DNA from: an uncultured Alphaproteobacteria bacterium
GTDB taxonomy: Bacteria; Pseudomonadota; Alphaproteobacteria; HIMB59; GCA-002718135
DNA length: 64,000 nucleotides
NCBI GenBank assembly: GCA_902577945.1
Contig: CACHBB010000004.1
Span: 1 to 64,000 of the forward strand
Reading direction: 5' to 3'
The translations under genes and the position numbers were made by a program. Positions within the stretch are counted from its first letter, which is position 1, and the number at the start of each line of letters is the position of its first letter. Positions 24,239-33,201 of this stretch are shown piece after piece. The notes under the pieces are model-generated. The model did not search any database. It had not been told where the DNA came from and was given only the letters and a program-made list of their open reading frames with translations.

Positions 24239-25113
24239 TATTTATCTTTCGGAATAATAAAGCTTCCACCAATTAATTTCTGCCGGGTAAAAGTTGAAAA
24301 ATAATCAAGTAACGTAATAGTCAAAATTAGTAAAAACATTACAGCAGTGATTTTGGCTCCAAAATTCCATTGAATTAAAGTGTTAAGCTGTTCACCAATT
24401 CCTCCGGCTCCAACAAACCCGAGTATTGTTGATGCTCGAACATTTATTTCTGCTCTTAATAAACCATAACTTAGTAAAATAGGCATTACTTGTGGCAAAA
24501 CACCAAATCTTATTCTAGACAACCAGGATGACCCAACAGACTCTAATCCTTCAATCTGTTTATTATCTGCATTTTCAATAGCTTCAGAAAATAACTTTCC
24601 CAAAGCACCCGCTGTATGAATAATTATTGCTATAACGGCTGGTATCGGAGATCGACCTAGTAAATAAAGTAAGGTTATAGCAAGAACCAATTCAGGAAAA
24701 GCACGACAAATATCCATAATCCTTCTTGCAGTCCAAACAATAGTTTTATTTTTAATTAAATTTCCACTTGCAAATACACTAAGAATTAAGGCTAATATTG
24801 CACCAACAATTGTAGAAAATAAAGCCATATTAAAAGTATAAAGAAGATCAGGAACGTAATCTAAGACGTATCCAAACCAACTAAAACCAGCATCAAAAGT
24901 TTTAGCAAATAAAGCAATGGGATAATCAAAAAAATTATCTATTCCTCTTACAAAACTTCCAGCATTAGATTCTTCTGCAACATATGTTCCCGTTGCTAAA
25001 ATTAAAATAATAGCTGCTATAGAGATTACAGAATAAAGCATTCTCGTTCTAGCCATCTTGTTAAGATTATCTTCAAGATATTTTAAGTGATTAGGTAGCT
25101 CTTTATTATTCAT
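24238..25113 (-). CDS. phnE: Phosphonate ABC transporter permease PhnE, first copy
   Basis: 291 residues. TM1 (about 25-45) is followed by a short periplasmic loop and a five-helix permease domain. The coupling loop reads SEAIENADNKQIEGLESVG...RFGVLPQVMP, and RASTILGFVGAGGIG is the conserved PhnE segment near the end. It pairs with the longer PhnE immediately downstream. Upstream, a strong hairpin separates it from phnD, and its own ATG has no good Shine-Dalgarno, so it is probably made at lower levels than the binding protein. Confidence 0.92.
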   Translation of the reverse strand: MNNKELPNHLKYLEDNLNKMARTRMLYSVISIAAIILILATGTYVAEESNAGSFVRGIDNFFDYPIALFAKTFDAGFSWFGYVLDYVPDLLYTFNMALFSTIVGAILALILSVFASGNLIKNKTIVWTARRIMDICRAFPELVLAITLLYLLGRSPIPAVIAIIIHTAGALGKLFSEAIENADNKQIEGLESVGSSWLSRIRFGVLPQVMPILLSYGLLRAEINVRASTILGFVGAGGIGEQLNTLIQWNFGAKITAVMFLLILTITLLDYFSTFTRQKLIGGSFIIPKDK

Positions 25114-25132
25114 AATATAAAATAAAAGGAAA

Positions 25133-25158
25133 TCAAAGCGAGCTTATACTCGCTTTGA
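25133..25158 (-). terminator. Intra-operon hairpin between phnD and phnE
   Basis: A perfect 10-bp stem (TCAAAGCGAG at 25133-25142 with CTCGCTTTGA at 25149-25158) and 6-base loop follow the phnD stop. On the transcript the stem is followed by a U-rich but interrupted tract (UUUCCUUUUAUUUU). It is best read as an attenuator or 3'-end stabiliser that raises binding protein over permease, as is common in ABC operons. Confidence 0.8.
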
Positions 25159-25170
25159 CACTTTAGAAGA

Positions 25171-26100
25171 TTAACCTCCAATTTTAGCTAATCTTGCAGC
25201 AACGATACCTTCGTAGAATGAATGATCAACGTCAACATATTGCTTAATTTCACCATAAGCTATATTTTTAGAACATTCTTTATCATTTGCATGAATCCAT
25301 TCTAATAAATTTCTCATATGTTCAATCATAGCGATTGGCAAATCAGTGCTTAATGATTGAGGGCCCTCAGGAATAAGTGAAGAAGACCATAATTGAACTA
25401 GATCATCCATATTAAGAATACCTTTATCAACCATTCTTCTTAAATTTCCATTTGAGTAACCTTCTTCCCATTTACCTACACCAGATACCCAAGTAAAAGA
25501 TGCATCAACATCGCCATTTAAAACGCCTAAGACTCCTGGCTCATGTCCACCCATAAAGTTAACTGATTCAAAGAAATCTTCATTAATACCCATACTTGCA
25601 AGTTCAGTAGATGGTATTAGAAAGCCAGATGTTGAATTCGGATCCGCATAACCTAATTTCTTTCCAGCCATATCTTCTAGGGATTTTAATCCAGAATCTT
25701 TTCTAGCTACTAAGACAGAATAATAACCAGTAGCTCCGGCGGGATTCATCCAAGTTGATATTGGTACGATTGCAGTAGGATCTTCAATATATACACCAGC
25801 GTAAGAAGAAGCTCCAAATCCTGCCATATCTAAGTTTCTACCAATTATTGATTGCATGGTACCAGCGTAATCTTTGAATGTAAAAATTTTTGCAGGTACA
25901 TTTAAAGATTCGGTTGCATAATCTGCAAAGCATTGTTGTAATCTAATTTGATCAGAGGCATTTTCACCTCCAAGTATTCCAATTCTAAAGTCTGGTCTAA
26001 ATTTACTTAGGTCAAACTTCGGCATTTCATGACCTCCGGCAAAAGAATTTGAAGAGATAAATAAGCCAAGCAAGACTGTAAATATAAATTTTCTAATCAT
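25171..26100 (-). CDS. phnD: Phosphonate-binding periplasmic protein PhnD
   Basis: 309 residues with a signal peptide (MIRKFIFTVLLGLFISSNSFA). The type II periplasmic-binding fold is recognisable from RIGILGGENASDQ, GFGASSYAGVYIED, MAGKKLGYADPNSTSGFLIPS (read with a break at NST) and the SFTWVSG segment, all characteristic of PhnD-type proteins. It captures phosphonates in the periplasm and delivers them to PhnE1/PhnE2/PhnC. A strong Shine-Dalgarno (AAAGGAGA, about 8 bases before the ATG) and a stable hairpin after the stop suggest it is the most highly expressed product of the operon. Confidence 0.95.
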   Translation of the reverse strand: MIRKFIFTVLLGLFISSNSFAGGHEMPKFDLSKFRPDFRIGILGGENASDQIRLQQCFADYATESLNVPAKIFTFKDYAGTMQSIIGRNLDMAGFGASSYAGVYIEDPTAIVPISTWMNPAGATGYYSVLVARKDSGLKSLEDMAGKKLGYADPNSTSGFLIPSTELASMGINEDFFESVNFMGGHEPGVLGVLNGDVDASFTWVSGVGKWEEGYSNGNLRRMVDKGILNMDDLVQLWSSSLIPEGPQSLSTDLPIAMIEHMRNLLEWIHANDKECSKNIAYGEIKQYVDVDHSFYEGIVAARLAKIGG

Positions 26101-26141
26101 ACGTTCTCCTTTAAATATTAGTAAAATTTAAGTTTAATTTA

Positions 26142-26966
26142 TCAATCAAGACCTTCCCCCTTTTTGTTACCAATTAGCCTTTCTTGATTATCACCCAAAG
26201 ACGTAGAGGTAATAGCGGCTTCAAAAGCTTCTTCAGCTTCGGCGCCGTAAATATCTCTTGCAGTTTCATCTTTAAGTAATTCAGGTTGGTCATCGAAAAC
26301 TATGTTTCCTGTTTTCATACCAATTATTCTGTCGCAATATTTTTTTGCTGTATCCAATGTATGTAAATTACATATAACCGTAATATTCTTTTCTTTATGT
26401 ATTTTTTGCAATGACTCCATTACTAATCTTGCATTATAGGGATCTAATGATGCTATGGGCTCATCAGCCAGAATCATGGAAGGGTTTTGCATTAAGGCTC
26501 TGCAAATAGCTACTCTTTGTTGTTGACCGCCTGAAAGAGTTTCCGCTCTTTGTAAAGCAGTTTCTGCCATTCCTAATTTATCAAGATTAATAAGAGCCTC
26601 TGTTCTCTCTTCTTTAGTAAAAAGTTTTAAAGAACTTTTAAAAAAACTTTGTTCATTTAACGTGCCTAGAATTACATTTGTCAAAACATCAAGTCTTGGA
26701 ATAAGATTAAATTGCTGAAAAATCATTGCACAATTTTTTTGCCATGCTCTTTTTTTATTTTTTTTAAAATCTAAAATATTTTCATCTTTAACTATAATTT
26801 TTCCACTAGTTGCATCCGTTAATCTATTAATGATTCTTAACATTGTAGATTTACCAGCCCCTGATCTTCCAATAATACCTATCATTTGAGGTTTATTGAT
26901 ATTTAAGGAAATGTTATTTACCGCTTTGTTGTCACCAAAATGTTTCGAAAGATTTATTATTTGCAT
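26142..26966 (-). CDS. phnC: Phosphonate ABC transporter ATP-binding protein PhnC
   Basis: 274 residues with all ATPase motifs: Walker A GRSGAGKST near residue 33-41, Q-loop IFQQFNLIPRLDV, signature LSGGQQQRVAICRAL, Walker B ILADEPIASLD and the H-loop in ICNLHTLD. QFNLIPRLDVLTNVILG is typical of PhnC among ABC proteins. It powers uptake through the two PhnE permeases. A C-terminal acidic tail (AEEAFEAA...) follows the standard fold. It is separated from phnD by 41 bases and lies 54 bases downstream of phnM. Confidence 0.95.
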   Translation of the reverse strand: MQIINLSKHFGDNKAVNNISLNINKPQMIGIIGRSGAGKSTMLRIINRLTDATSGKIIVKDENILDFKKNKKRAWQKNCAMIFQQFNLIPRLDVLTNVILGTLNEQSFFKSSLKLFTKEERTEALINLDKLGMAETALQRAETLSGGQQQRVAICRALMQNPSMILADEPIASLDPYNARLVMESLQKIHKEKNITVICNLHTLDTAKKYCDRIIGMKTGNIVFDDQPELLKDETARDIYGAEAEEAFEAAITSTSLGDNQERLIGNKKGEGLD

Positions 26967-27020
26967 AAAAAATAATTGGTAAATTATTTTTATTACAAAA
27001 AGGTTAATGTTATTTTACGA

Positions 27021-28157
27021 TTAGTTTACTCTTTTGCCTTTAATATAAACTTCTTTGATTAACGGTGTATTTTCTACAAAGGCAACTCTAAGAAAATCCG
27101 ATCTTTTATTAATTTCAATGTGACCCCTGTCATCTAAACCAACTGAATTTGCTGGATTATAAGAAACTAATTTAGTAGATTCACTTAAATTCACACCTTT
27201 ATGTAATAATTTAAATACAGATTGTATTAGACTCAAAGGAACATAATCAGATGAAAATATATCAACTAAATCAAAGTTGTTATCCACTAAATCATTTACC
27301 GAAACATTATCCGAGTGTGATTTATTTCTTATAAAATTTGGAGCACCTAAAACTGTTTTCATTTTGAGTTTTTTTGCTTGTTTAACAGCTTCTAAGGTAG
27401 TTGGAAATTCACTAATATAAATTCCATTTTTGCTTGCTTCATTTACATGTTCTTCTGTCGTATCATCGTGAGAAGCCATAATAATTTTTTTCTCTCTCCA
27501 TATTGTTGATACTTTTGGTCTATTCTTTTTTTCTGCTTCTTTTGCCGTTTCCTCTAGTCTTAACATTTTTTCATCAAAATCATATGCACCATGGGATGTA
27601 AAATTACTTCCTTTACCGTAAAATTCTAGCATTTTTTCTTTATTTCTCCATTGTCTCTGTCCAGGAGTATGATCCATTAAAGAAGCTAATGCTATATATT
27701 TGTTATCATAGTATTTTTCTAATGTTTCTAAGAGCTCAGGATCAGATAATTCACATCTATAGTGAAGATGGTGATCAGCTTTGAATAAACCTAAATCCTT
27801 ACCTCTGGTAATCGAAGTTATTATATCATCCAAAATACTTGTTCTAATTTTTGTATAGTTTCCAACTAATATTGCATCAAAAACCGTTGTTATACCAGAA
27901 GAAATAATTTCATTATCATTAGCTATTGCAGCTGCAATTTTATTAGGCCAAATTGCATTTGGTCTAGGAATAAAATGTTTTTCTAAGTTATCTGTATGAA
28001 GCTCTATAAATCCTGGTAATAAATAATCACCTTCAAAATCAATTGCATTAGAGTTATTTAAATTACCCTTATCAATGTTTAAAATTGTTTCATCAAAATT
28101 TATTGAGCCAATAAAAGTATCATTTAAAGTAACTATATTTGCATTTTTAATTATCAT
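27021..28157 (-). CDS. phnM: RPnTP hydrolase PhnM (C-P lyase pathway)
   Basis: 378 residues of the amidohydrolase superfamily. PhnM removes pyrophosphate from alpha-D-ribose-1-alkylphosphonate-5-triphosphate, giving the substrate for PhnJ. The metal-binding HTD in LPGFIELHTDNLEKHFIPRP (given as family-typical segment), KADHHLHYRCE, SLMDHTPGQRQ and MASHDDTTEEH supply the histidines and aspartates expected. The start overlaps the end of phnL by 11 bases, implying coupled translation. Confidence 0.95.
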   Translation of the reverse strand: MIIKNANIVTLNDTFIGSINFDETILNIDKGNLNNSNAIDFEGDYLLPGFIELHTDNLEKHFIPRPNAIWPNKIAAAIANDNEIISSGITTVFDAILVGNYTKIRTSILDDIITSITRGKDLGLFKADHHLHYRCELSDPELLETLEKYYDNKYIALASLMDHTPGQRQWRNKEKMLEFYGKGSNFTSHGAYDFDEKMLRLEETAKEAEKKNRPKVSTIWREKKIIMASHDDTTEEHVNEASKNGIYISEFPTTLEAVKQAKKLKMKTVLGAPNFIRNKSHSDNVSVNDLVDNNFDLVDIFSSDYVPLSLIQSVFKLLHKGVNLSESTKLVSYNPANSVGLDDRGHIEINKRSDFLRVAFVENTPLIKEVYIKGKRVN

Positions 28158-28842
28158 TTGGAATGTATTTTTCTAAATTAATTTCTCTTGTACATATTTC
28201 ATTTCTAATTTTTTTATCATGAACTATAACTATTATTGTTACATCTTTTTTAAGTTTTGATTTAATCATATCAATGACGATGGATTTATTAATATCATCG
28301 AGAGATGCTGTTGGCTCATCTAATAAAAGAATAGAATAATTCCCAATTAATGTTTTAGCTAAATTTACTCGTTGTTGTTCACCTCCAGAAAAAGTCAATG
28401 GTGATAAATTCCACATAGATTCTTGTATATTTAATTCAGATAAAAGTTTTTTTATTTTTATTAATGAGTGTTCATCAAATAAAGACTGTTGTTTTAGAGT
28501 ATCAGATACTATTTCAATTGTTGGAACCCTAGGCAAAACTCTTAAAAACTGACTTACATATCCAATGAAATATTTACGAAGATTTATTATTTGATGTTCT
28601 AATGAATTAGCAATATTGATTTTATTATTATTATAAATATTAATTTCACCTGAAGATGGTAAATAATTTCCATATAACATTTTTAAAAATGTAGATTTAC
28701 CAATTCCAGATTTTCCAACTAGCGCAATACATTCTCCTGTCTTTATTTCTAAATTAATATTTTTTAAAACATTTAATACGGTGCCCTTCTGATTATGCAG
28801 AATAAATTTCTTATTAACGTTTTTTAATTCGATAATTTTCAT
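28147..28842 (-). CDS. phnL: C-P lyase ATP-binding subunit PhnL
   Basis: 231 residues, ABC-ATPase fold: Walker A GKSGIGKST, Q-loop YVSQFLRVLPRVP, signature FSGGEQQRVNLAKTL and Walker B LLLDEPTASLD. The LRVLPRVP segment is distinctive of PhnL. Together with PhnK it is associated with the PhnGHIJ core rather than with transport, as established for E. coli. It begins two bases after the phnK stop. Confidence 0.94.
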   Translation of the reverse strand: MKIIELKNVNKKFILHNQKGTVLNVLKNINLEIKTGECIALVGKSGIGKSTFLKMLYGNYLPSSGEINIYNNNKINIANSLEHQIINLRKYFIGYVSQFLRVLPRVPTIEIVSDTLKQQSLFDEHSLIKIKKLLSELNIQESMWNLSPLTFSGGEQQRVNLAKTLIGNYSILLLDEPTASLDDINKSIVIDMIKSKLKKDVTIIVIVHDKKIRNEICTREINLEKYIPNDN

Positions 28843-28844
28843 TA

Positions 28845-29621
28845 TTAAACTTGTAAAATAGATGAAGTTAAAAGCTGTGTGTAGGAATGTTGAGGATCAT
28901 CCAAAACTCTATCTGTTAATCCTGTTTCTACAACTATGCCATCTTTCATAACCAATAATTTATCAGTTAAAAATCGCACAACTGCTAAATCGTGTGTTAC
29001 TATAATCATAGTAACATTAATATCTCTTACAATACTCTTAATAGTATCTAGTATTTTAGCTTGTACAGACACATCCAACCCCCCTGTTGGCTCATCCATA
29101 AACACTATCTGCGGGTTTGATGATAATATTTTTGATATTTGAAGTCTTTGCTGCATTCCGCCTGAAAAACTTAAAGGAAATTCATCAATTCTATCTGAAT
29201 CCATCTCAGTTTTTTCCATCCAATATTTTCCAGTATTTCTTAAAAATGAATAGTTTTTTTCAGATACATTGAGAAGTCTCTCTGCAATGTTACCTCCAGC
29301 ACTAATTCTTAAATTTAAACCATCTCTTGGATTTTGATGAACTATTCCCCACATGGATCTCATCAATTGTCTTTTTTCTTGTTCAGGTAGAGAAAGAAAG
29401 TCTTTTACACCCCCTTGATCTAGCGATATGTTAATTTTTCCTGCAGATGGAGAAATTTCTCCTGACAAGCACTTCAACAGTGTACTTTTACCTGAACCAG
29501 ATTCACCAACAATGCCTAAAATTTCACCTTTATACAAATCAAAATTTATACCTTTGCAACCAATTTGGTTTCCATAAAAATGTGTAAGGTTTTCCACATG
29601 CATTATTTTTTTAATATTCAT
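28845..29621 (-). CDS. phnK: C-P lyase ATP-binding subunit PhnK
   Basis: 258 residues, ABC-ATPase fold: Walker A GESGSGKST, Q-loop GIVHQNPRDGLNLRISAGGN, signature FSGGMQQRLQISKIL, Walker B IVFMDEPTGGLDVSVQAK and H-loop VTHDLAVVRF. The HQNPRDGL and GLDVSVQA patterns match PhnK, which docks onto the PhnGHIJ core. Its start codon overlaps the phnJ stop by four bases. Confidence 0.94.
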   Translation of the reverse strand: MNIKKIMHVENLTHFYGNQIGCKGINFDLYKGEILGIVGESGSGKSTLLKCLSGEISPSAGKINISLDQGGVKDFLSLPEQEKRQLMRSMWGIVHQNPRDGLNLRISAGGNIAERLLNVSEKNYSFLRNTGKYWMEKTEMDSDRIDEFPLSFSGGMQQRLQISKILSSNPQIVFMDEPTGGLDVSVQAKILDTIKSIVRDINVTMIIVTHDLAVVRFLTDKLLVMKDGIVVETGLTDRVLDDPQHSYTQLLTSSILQV

Positions 29622-30454
29622 TTATTTTTCTCAAGATTGCTTTTACAAAAATCTGTATCTGAACATATAAAATTTTTCTTTCCCTCATTATTGATAATTA
29701 TTTCATCTAAGTAACTCTTCGTTGAACCACATATTGAACAACATTCATCCCATGTTTGTATTTCAAAGGGATGATCATCAAAATCAAGACTTTTAACTTT
29801 AGTGTAAGGTGGAATTGCGTAAATTCTTTTTTCTCTTCCTGCGCCAAATAATTGCAACGCTTCCATATTATTCATTTTGGGATTATCAAATTTAGGTATT
29901 GGTGTTGGATCAGTAATATATCTGTTATTTGTTTCTACTGGATAAGCCCAAGTTTTTATTACTGAGCCAAATTGAGAAATTTCTTCGTATAATTTTACAT
30001 GCATTAATGCATATTCTTTATACGCATGGAGTTTTCTAGTTTCTTTTTCTTTAGGCTCTAATTTCCTTAGTGGTTCTGGTTGAGGAACTTGATAAACAAT
30101 GATTTGATCTTTATTTAATGTTGTTTCAGGAATTCGATGTCTAGTTTGTATCAAGGATGCTTCTGCAGTTCTATCTGTAGTCATGATATTGCATACACGT
30201 TTAAAAAAATTTTTAATAGAAACAGCATTAGTAGTATCATCAGCACCCTGATCAATTACTTTTAGAATATCTTGCTTACCAATTATAGAAGCTGTAACCT
30301 GGATACCTCCTGTTCCCCATCCATATGCTAATGGCATTTCTCTTCCTCCAAATGGACATTGATAGCCTGGAATGCAAACAGCTTTTAGAATTTTTCTCCT
30401 TATCATTCTTTTAGTTGCTTCATCCAAATACGCAAAATTAAAACCAGTTTTCAT
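29618..30454 (-). CDS. phnJ: Radical-SAM C-P lyase PhnJ
   Basis: 278 residues. PhnJ homolytically cleaves the carbon-phosphorus bond, releasing the alkane (methane from methylphosphonate). The cysteine signature C-x2-C-x21-C-x5-C is intact: Cys239, Cys242, Cys264 and Cys270, the first three being the [4Fe-4S] ligands and the last the thiyl-radical cysteine by analogy with E. coli. FGGREMPLAYGWGTGG (about 35-50) contains the glycine-rich segment that hosts the glycyl residue. It overlaps phnI and phnK by four bases each. The complete motif predicts an active enzyme. Confidence 0.97.
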   Translation of the reverse strand: MKTGFNFAYLDEATKRMIRRKILKAVCIPGYQCPFGGREMPLAYGWGTGGIQVTASIIGKQDILKVIDQGADDTTNAVSIKNFFKRVCNIMTTDRTAEASLIQTRHRIPETTLNKDQIIVYQVPQPEPLRKLEPKEKETRKLHAYKEYALMHVKLYEEISQFGSVIKTWAYPVETNNRYITDPTPIPKFDNPKMNNMEALQLFGAGREKRIYAIPPYTKVKSLDFDDHPFEIQTWDECCSICGSTKSYLDEIIINNEGKKNFICSDTDFCKSNLEKNK

Positions 30455-31539
30455 AATTTTTTTCCCTGCAGAATTTCATTTCTAAGTTTTCGAATAAGGT
30501 TTAGTTCTCCTTGAAAGTCAACATAATGAGGAAGTTTTAGATGTGTTACAAATCCTTGTGCCTCAACATTGTCAGCATGATAGAGAACAAATTCTTGATC
30601 TTGAATTGGGAATTTGATTTCTTCACCGTACCCTTCACTCTTTAATGCTCTATCCACAATAGAAATAGCCATGGATTTTCTTTCATTATAGCCAAATGTT
30701 AAACCATAACCTCTCGTAAATTGGGGCGGGGTATTTTTATTTCCTGCAAATTGATCTATCATTTGACATTCAGAGATTTCAATTTCGCCAATACAAATTT
30801 CAAAACCTAATTCATCTGGTGAAATAAAAATATCAACAATACCGTATTTAATTTCTCCAACAAAAGGATGAGTTCCTTTACTTCCAAATCCCCTAATAGC
30901 AGAATAAGATAAACCTAGAAGAAAACCCTCATCACCCCTAGCTAGTATTTGCATCCATTGATCTCTGGATGCAGGAAATTTCATAGGATCTCTCGTAACA
31001 TCAAATGGATTATCATTTAAATTGTTAATTTCCTGCTCTAATAAATTCTCATTATTAAGATAATCAATAACACTAGGAAATTCTTTATTTTTAGGTTCTT
31101 GGTTATTGATGTTTTCATATGAATTTATCTCATCTTCTTTCATTAGAGAAAAATCTAATAATCTGTGAGAATAATCAAATGTTGGGCCAAGTATTTGTCC
31201 GCCCGGTATATCTTTAAAACTTGCAGATATTCTTCTTTTTATAATAATTTTGCTTGTATCTATAGCAGTTGAGTAAGCATATCTTTCTAAAGTGGTTCTA
31301 TAAGCTCTCAATAAAAAAATTGCCTCGACCAAATCTCCTTGAGATTGTTTTATTGCTAAAGCAGATAAATCTTTATCATATAATGAACCTTCATTAATTA
31401 CTCTATCAACTGCAAAACTTAGTTGTTCTTTAATTTGATTTATCTCAATACTTTTAGTGCCAGTTTCTTTTCTTTTTTTCTCTAAAAGTTTCAATGAGCT
31501 TTTGATTGCTTTTTCCCCTCCTTTTACTGCTACATACAT
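30451..31539 (-). CDS. phnI: C-P lyase nucleosidase subunit PhnI
   Basis: 362 residues, the expected length. PhnI, with PhnG, PhnH and PhnL, displaces adenine of ATP with phosphonate to give the ribose-1-phosphonate triphosphate. Conserved segments are MYVAVKGGEKAI at the N-terminus, RISASFKDIPGGQILGPTFDYSHRLLDF, GSKGTHPFVGEIKYG, ISECQMIDQF and YGLTFGYNERKSMAISIVDRAL. It overlaps phnJ by four bases and phnH by one base. Confidence 0.96.
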   Translation of the reverse strand: MYVAVKGGEKAIKSSLKLLEKKRKETGTKSIEINQIKEQLSFAVDRVINEGSLYDKDLSALAIKQSQGDLVEAIFLLRAYRTTLERYAYSTAIDTSKIIIKRRISASFKDIPGGQILGPTFDYSHRLLDFSLMKEDEINSYENINNQEPKNKEFPSVIDYLNNENLLEQEINNLNDNPFDVTRDPMKFPASRDQWMQILARGDEGFLLGLSYSAIRGFGSKGTHPFVGEIKYGIVDIFISPDELGFEICIGEIEISECQMIDQFAGNKNTPPQFTRGYGLTFGYNERKSMAISIVDRALKSEGYGEEIKFPIQDQEFVLYHADNVEAQGFVTHLKLPHYVDFQGELNLIRKLRNEILQGKKL

Positions 31540-32111
31540 TATTTTAACACCTTTGATGTTCGTGGCAGACAGAAAAAATCATCTTTACACGTAAGAATTA
31601 AGTCGACACCTCTTGGAAAAATAAAATTATTATTTTGCCATTGAGATTGAAAATTTTTAGGTAAATTAGTTGGGGATATTGATTTTGTTTTTTCAATACC
31701 AGGACCTTCAATTATTAATTCTTCACCGTTAATCAGATCTTCAACTTCAATAATTATCGTGGATGAGTTGTCAGGATATTCATCTGAGCCAAGATTAAAA
31801 TTTTCAATATTAAATTCCTTATTTTGAATAATTGCAAAGTCACAATGATTAGATTTTTCTATACAATTTGCATTTGTGTTGAATGTTATAAAGTTTTGTA
31901 TTTTTGATATCTTTTCAGAATCTATAAAAATTTTAGTATCAATATCAAATAACGTAAAAATAATATTAGCTGTTGAAGAATAAAGAACATTATCTGTTTC
32001 AAGATTTTCTGGAACTGTGAATATAGATCCAGGAAAAGAGGTTGCTTTTAAAATTGTTCTAAACATATTTTGTGATGAATGTGTTTGATCTTGATATCCA
32101 ATATATTCCAT
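31539..32111 (-). CDS. phnH: C-P lyase core subunit PhnH
   Basis: 190 residues, typical length. PhnH is a non-catalytic core subunit with a PLP-transferase-like fold without the cofactor. Recognisable segments are the N-terminal QNMFRTILKATSFPGSI (the family has a similar FR.....SRPG motif), the central LGSDEYPDNSSTIIIEV and the C-terminal IFPRGVDLILTC..FFCLPRTSKV. Start and stop overlap its neighbours by one base, so the phnGHI block is translationally coupled. Confidence 0.93.
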   Translation of the reverse strand: MEYIGYQDQTHSSQNMFRTILKATSFPGSIFTVPENLETDNVLYSSTANIIFTLFDIDTKIFIDSEKISKIQNFITFNTNANCIEKSNHCDFAIIQNKEFNIENFNLGSDEYPDNSSTIIIEVEDLINGEELIIEGPGIEKTKSISPTNLPKNFQSQWQNNNFIFPRGVDLILTCKDDFFCLPRTSKVLK

Positions 32112-32551
32112 TATCCATCACCTCTCACTAGTGTAAAGAAATCAACTTTTGATGAGTTACTTTCATTAATAATGTGATTTTCTTTTTTATTAATTTTATC
32201 TTTTAAATCTAAAATCATACTTTGAAGTTTAGAATAATAATTATTATCTTGCATTAAAGCATCTAAAACTGCTGCATACTCAGCTCTAATTTTATCTCTA
32301 CCTAGATGATACGAATAACCAGTTGTTCCTTCTTCTAATTTTATGACACATTTAGTTAATGTTGCTTCGCCTAGATTATAAGGATCTCCATTACCTCCTA
32401 ATCTTGCCCTTATCATGATCGACCCAACATTTGGTCCGTAAATTATTTTATAATCTTTAGTATAATTTATATTTTCAATACAATTTTTTAAATCTATTGT
32501 TTCTGTTTTTGACAAAATAGAAATCCAATCTTTTCTTTGTATTTCAGACAT
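32111..32551 (-). CDS. phnG: C-P lyase core subunit PhnG
   Basis: 146 residues. RLGGNGDPYNLGEATLTKC and YSYHLGRDKIRAEYAAVLDAL match the conserved parts of PhnG. It forms the centre of the core complex with PhnI. As the first phn gene of the operon it is preceded by only two bases by the stop of a small secreted ORF, and no phnF-type GntR repressor is present. Confidence 0.93.
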   Translation of the reverse strand: MSEIQRKDWISILSKTETIDLKNCIENINYTKDYKIIYGPNVGSIMIRARLGGNGDPYNLGEATLTKCVIKLEEGTTGYSYHLGRDKIRAEYAAVLDALMQDNNYYSKLQSMILDLKDKINKKENHIINESNSSKVDFFTLVRGDG

Positions 32552-32552
32552 T

Positions 32553-32801
32553 TTATTTTGCTCTTAAATCTTGATTTGAACTTGAAAATGAACCAAGAGG
32601 AGTAATAATATTTCTTTTGTTATGTTCATTAAAAGTACTTATTAAATCTAAATGTTGAAGAGACTCACATAATTGATCATCTGTTAGTTGCTCAGCTTTA
32701 ATATTATTCGTCACTAAATCAGTAAGTAATTTATTTACTTCATTTGATTTAGCATGAATTAAAGAAGGGAATATTAAAAGAAAAAATAAAAAAAGTTTCA
32801 T
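32553..32801 (-). CDS. Small secreted protein heading the C-P lyase operon
   Basis: 82 residues with a signal peptide (MKLFLFFLLIFPSLIHA, cut before KSNEV). The mature part is helical with a single cysteine (DQLCESLQHLDLIS). I do not recognise the family. It sits one base upstream of phnG in the same direction, so it should be the first cistron of the phn transcript and may serve phosphonate acquisition in the periplasm (inference). Confidence 0.65.
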   Translation of the reverse strand: MKLFLFFLLIFPSLIHAKSNEVNKLLTDLVTNNIKAEQLTDDQLCESLQHLDLISTFNEHNKRNIITPLGSFSSSNQDLRAK

Positions 32802-32856
32802 TTAAATTGATTTTTTATACTAAGTTATTTAATTTATTAATACGCTTCTTAATTAA
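32802..32856 (-). promoter_or_regulatory. Probable phn operon promoter region
   Basis: The 55 bases between the first operon gene and the terminator of the upstream GYD gene must contain the promoter. On the minus strand the AT-rich stretch ACTTAGTATAAAAAATC includes a possible -10 (TAGTAT or TATAAA). I do not see a convincing Pho box pair. Position is by exclusion rather than by a strong motif. Confidence 0.3.
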
Positions 32857-32877
32857 AAGCACCCTAATAGAGTGCTT
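32857..32877 (-). terminator. Rho-independent terminator of the GYD-domain gene
   Basis: Minus-strand hairpin AAGCAC (loop of nine bases) GTGCTT, followed by UUUAAUU, six bases after the GYD stop. It insulates that gene from the phn operon downstream. Confidence 0.6.
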
Positions 32878-32883
32878 CATGAA

Positions 32884-33201
32884 TTATGCAGTAGGAGGAG
32901 AAAAATCAACTTTATTTCCCATTTCCCTTACTTTGTTTAAATCAACAGACTCTAAAGTAACTGCCTCGGTAAGAGTTCCTGCTGCTTTTGCTTTTAATGC
33001 ACATGCAGCCATACTTTCAAATGAGTCTGCTTCAGTAATCATGACAAAATCATACTGCCCTCTTGTTATATGATAATCAATTAATTTGCCCCCAACACTG
33101 CTAACCATTTTTTCCATAGCTTCTTTTCTGTCTGAGTCTCCATTAATGATACCATCTGCACCTTTTTGGGAATAAATACCTAATGATATAAAAATTGACA
33201 T
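32884..33201 (-). CDS. GYD-domain protein
   Basis: 105 residues. The GYD signature appears as DYHITRGQYDFVMITEADSFE; family members are small ferredoxin-fold proteins of unknown function in many bacteria. The C-terminus (VDFSPPTA) is exposed and proline-rich. A strong Shine-Dalgarno (AAAGGAGA, 12 bases upstream) and its own terminator suggest an abundant single-gene product. It is divergent from the NTF2-like/ABM-like cluster. Confidence 0.75.
   Translation of the reverse strand: MSIFISLGIYSQKGADGIINGDSDRKEAMEKMVSSVGGKLIDYHITRGQYDFVMITEADSFESMAACALKAKAAGTLTEAVTLESVDLNKVREMGNKVDFSPPTA

Noticed and set aside
32807-33073. Plus-strand ORF across the phn/GYD gap
   Set aside because: It is antisense to the well-supported GYD gene and its terminator.
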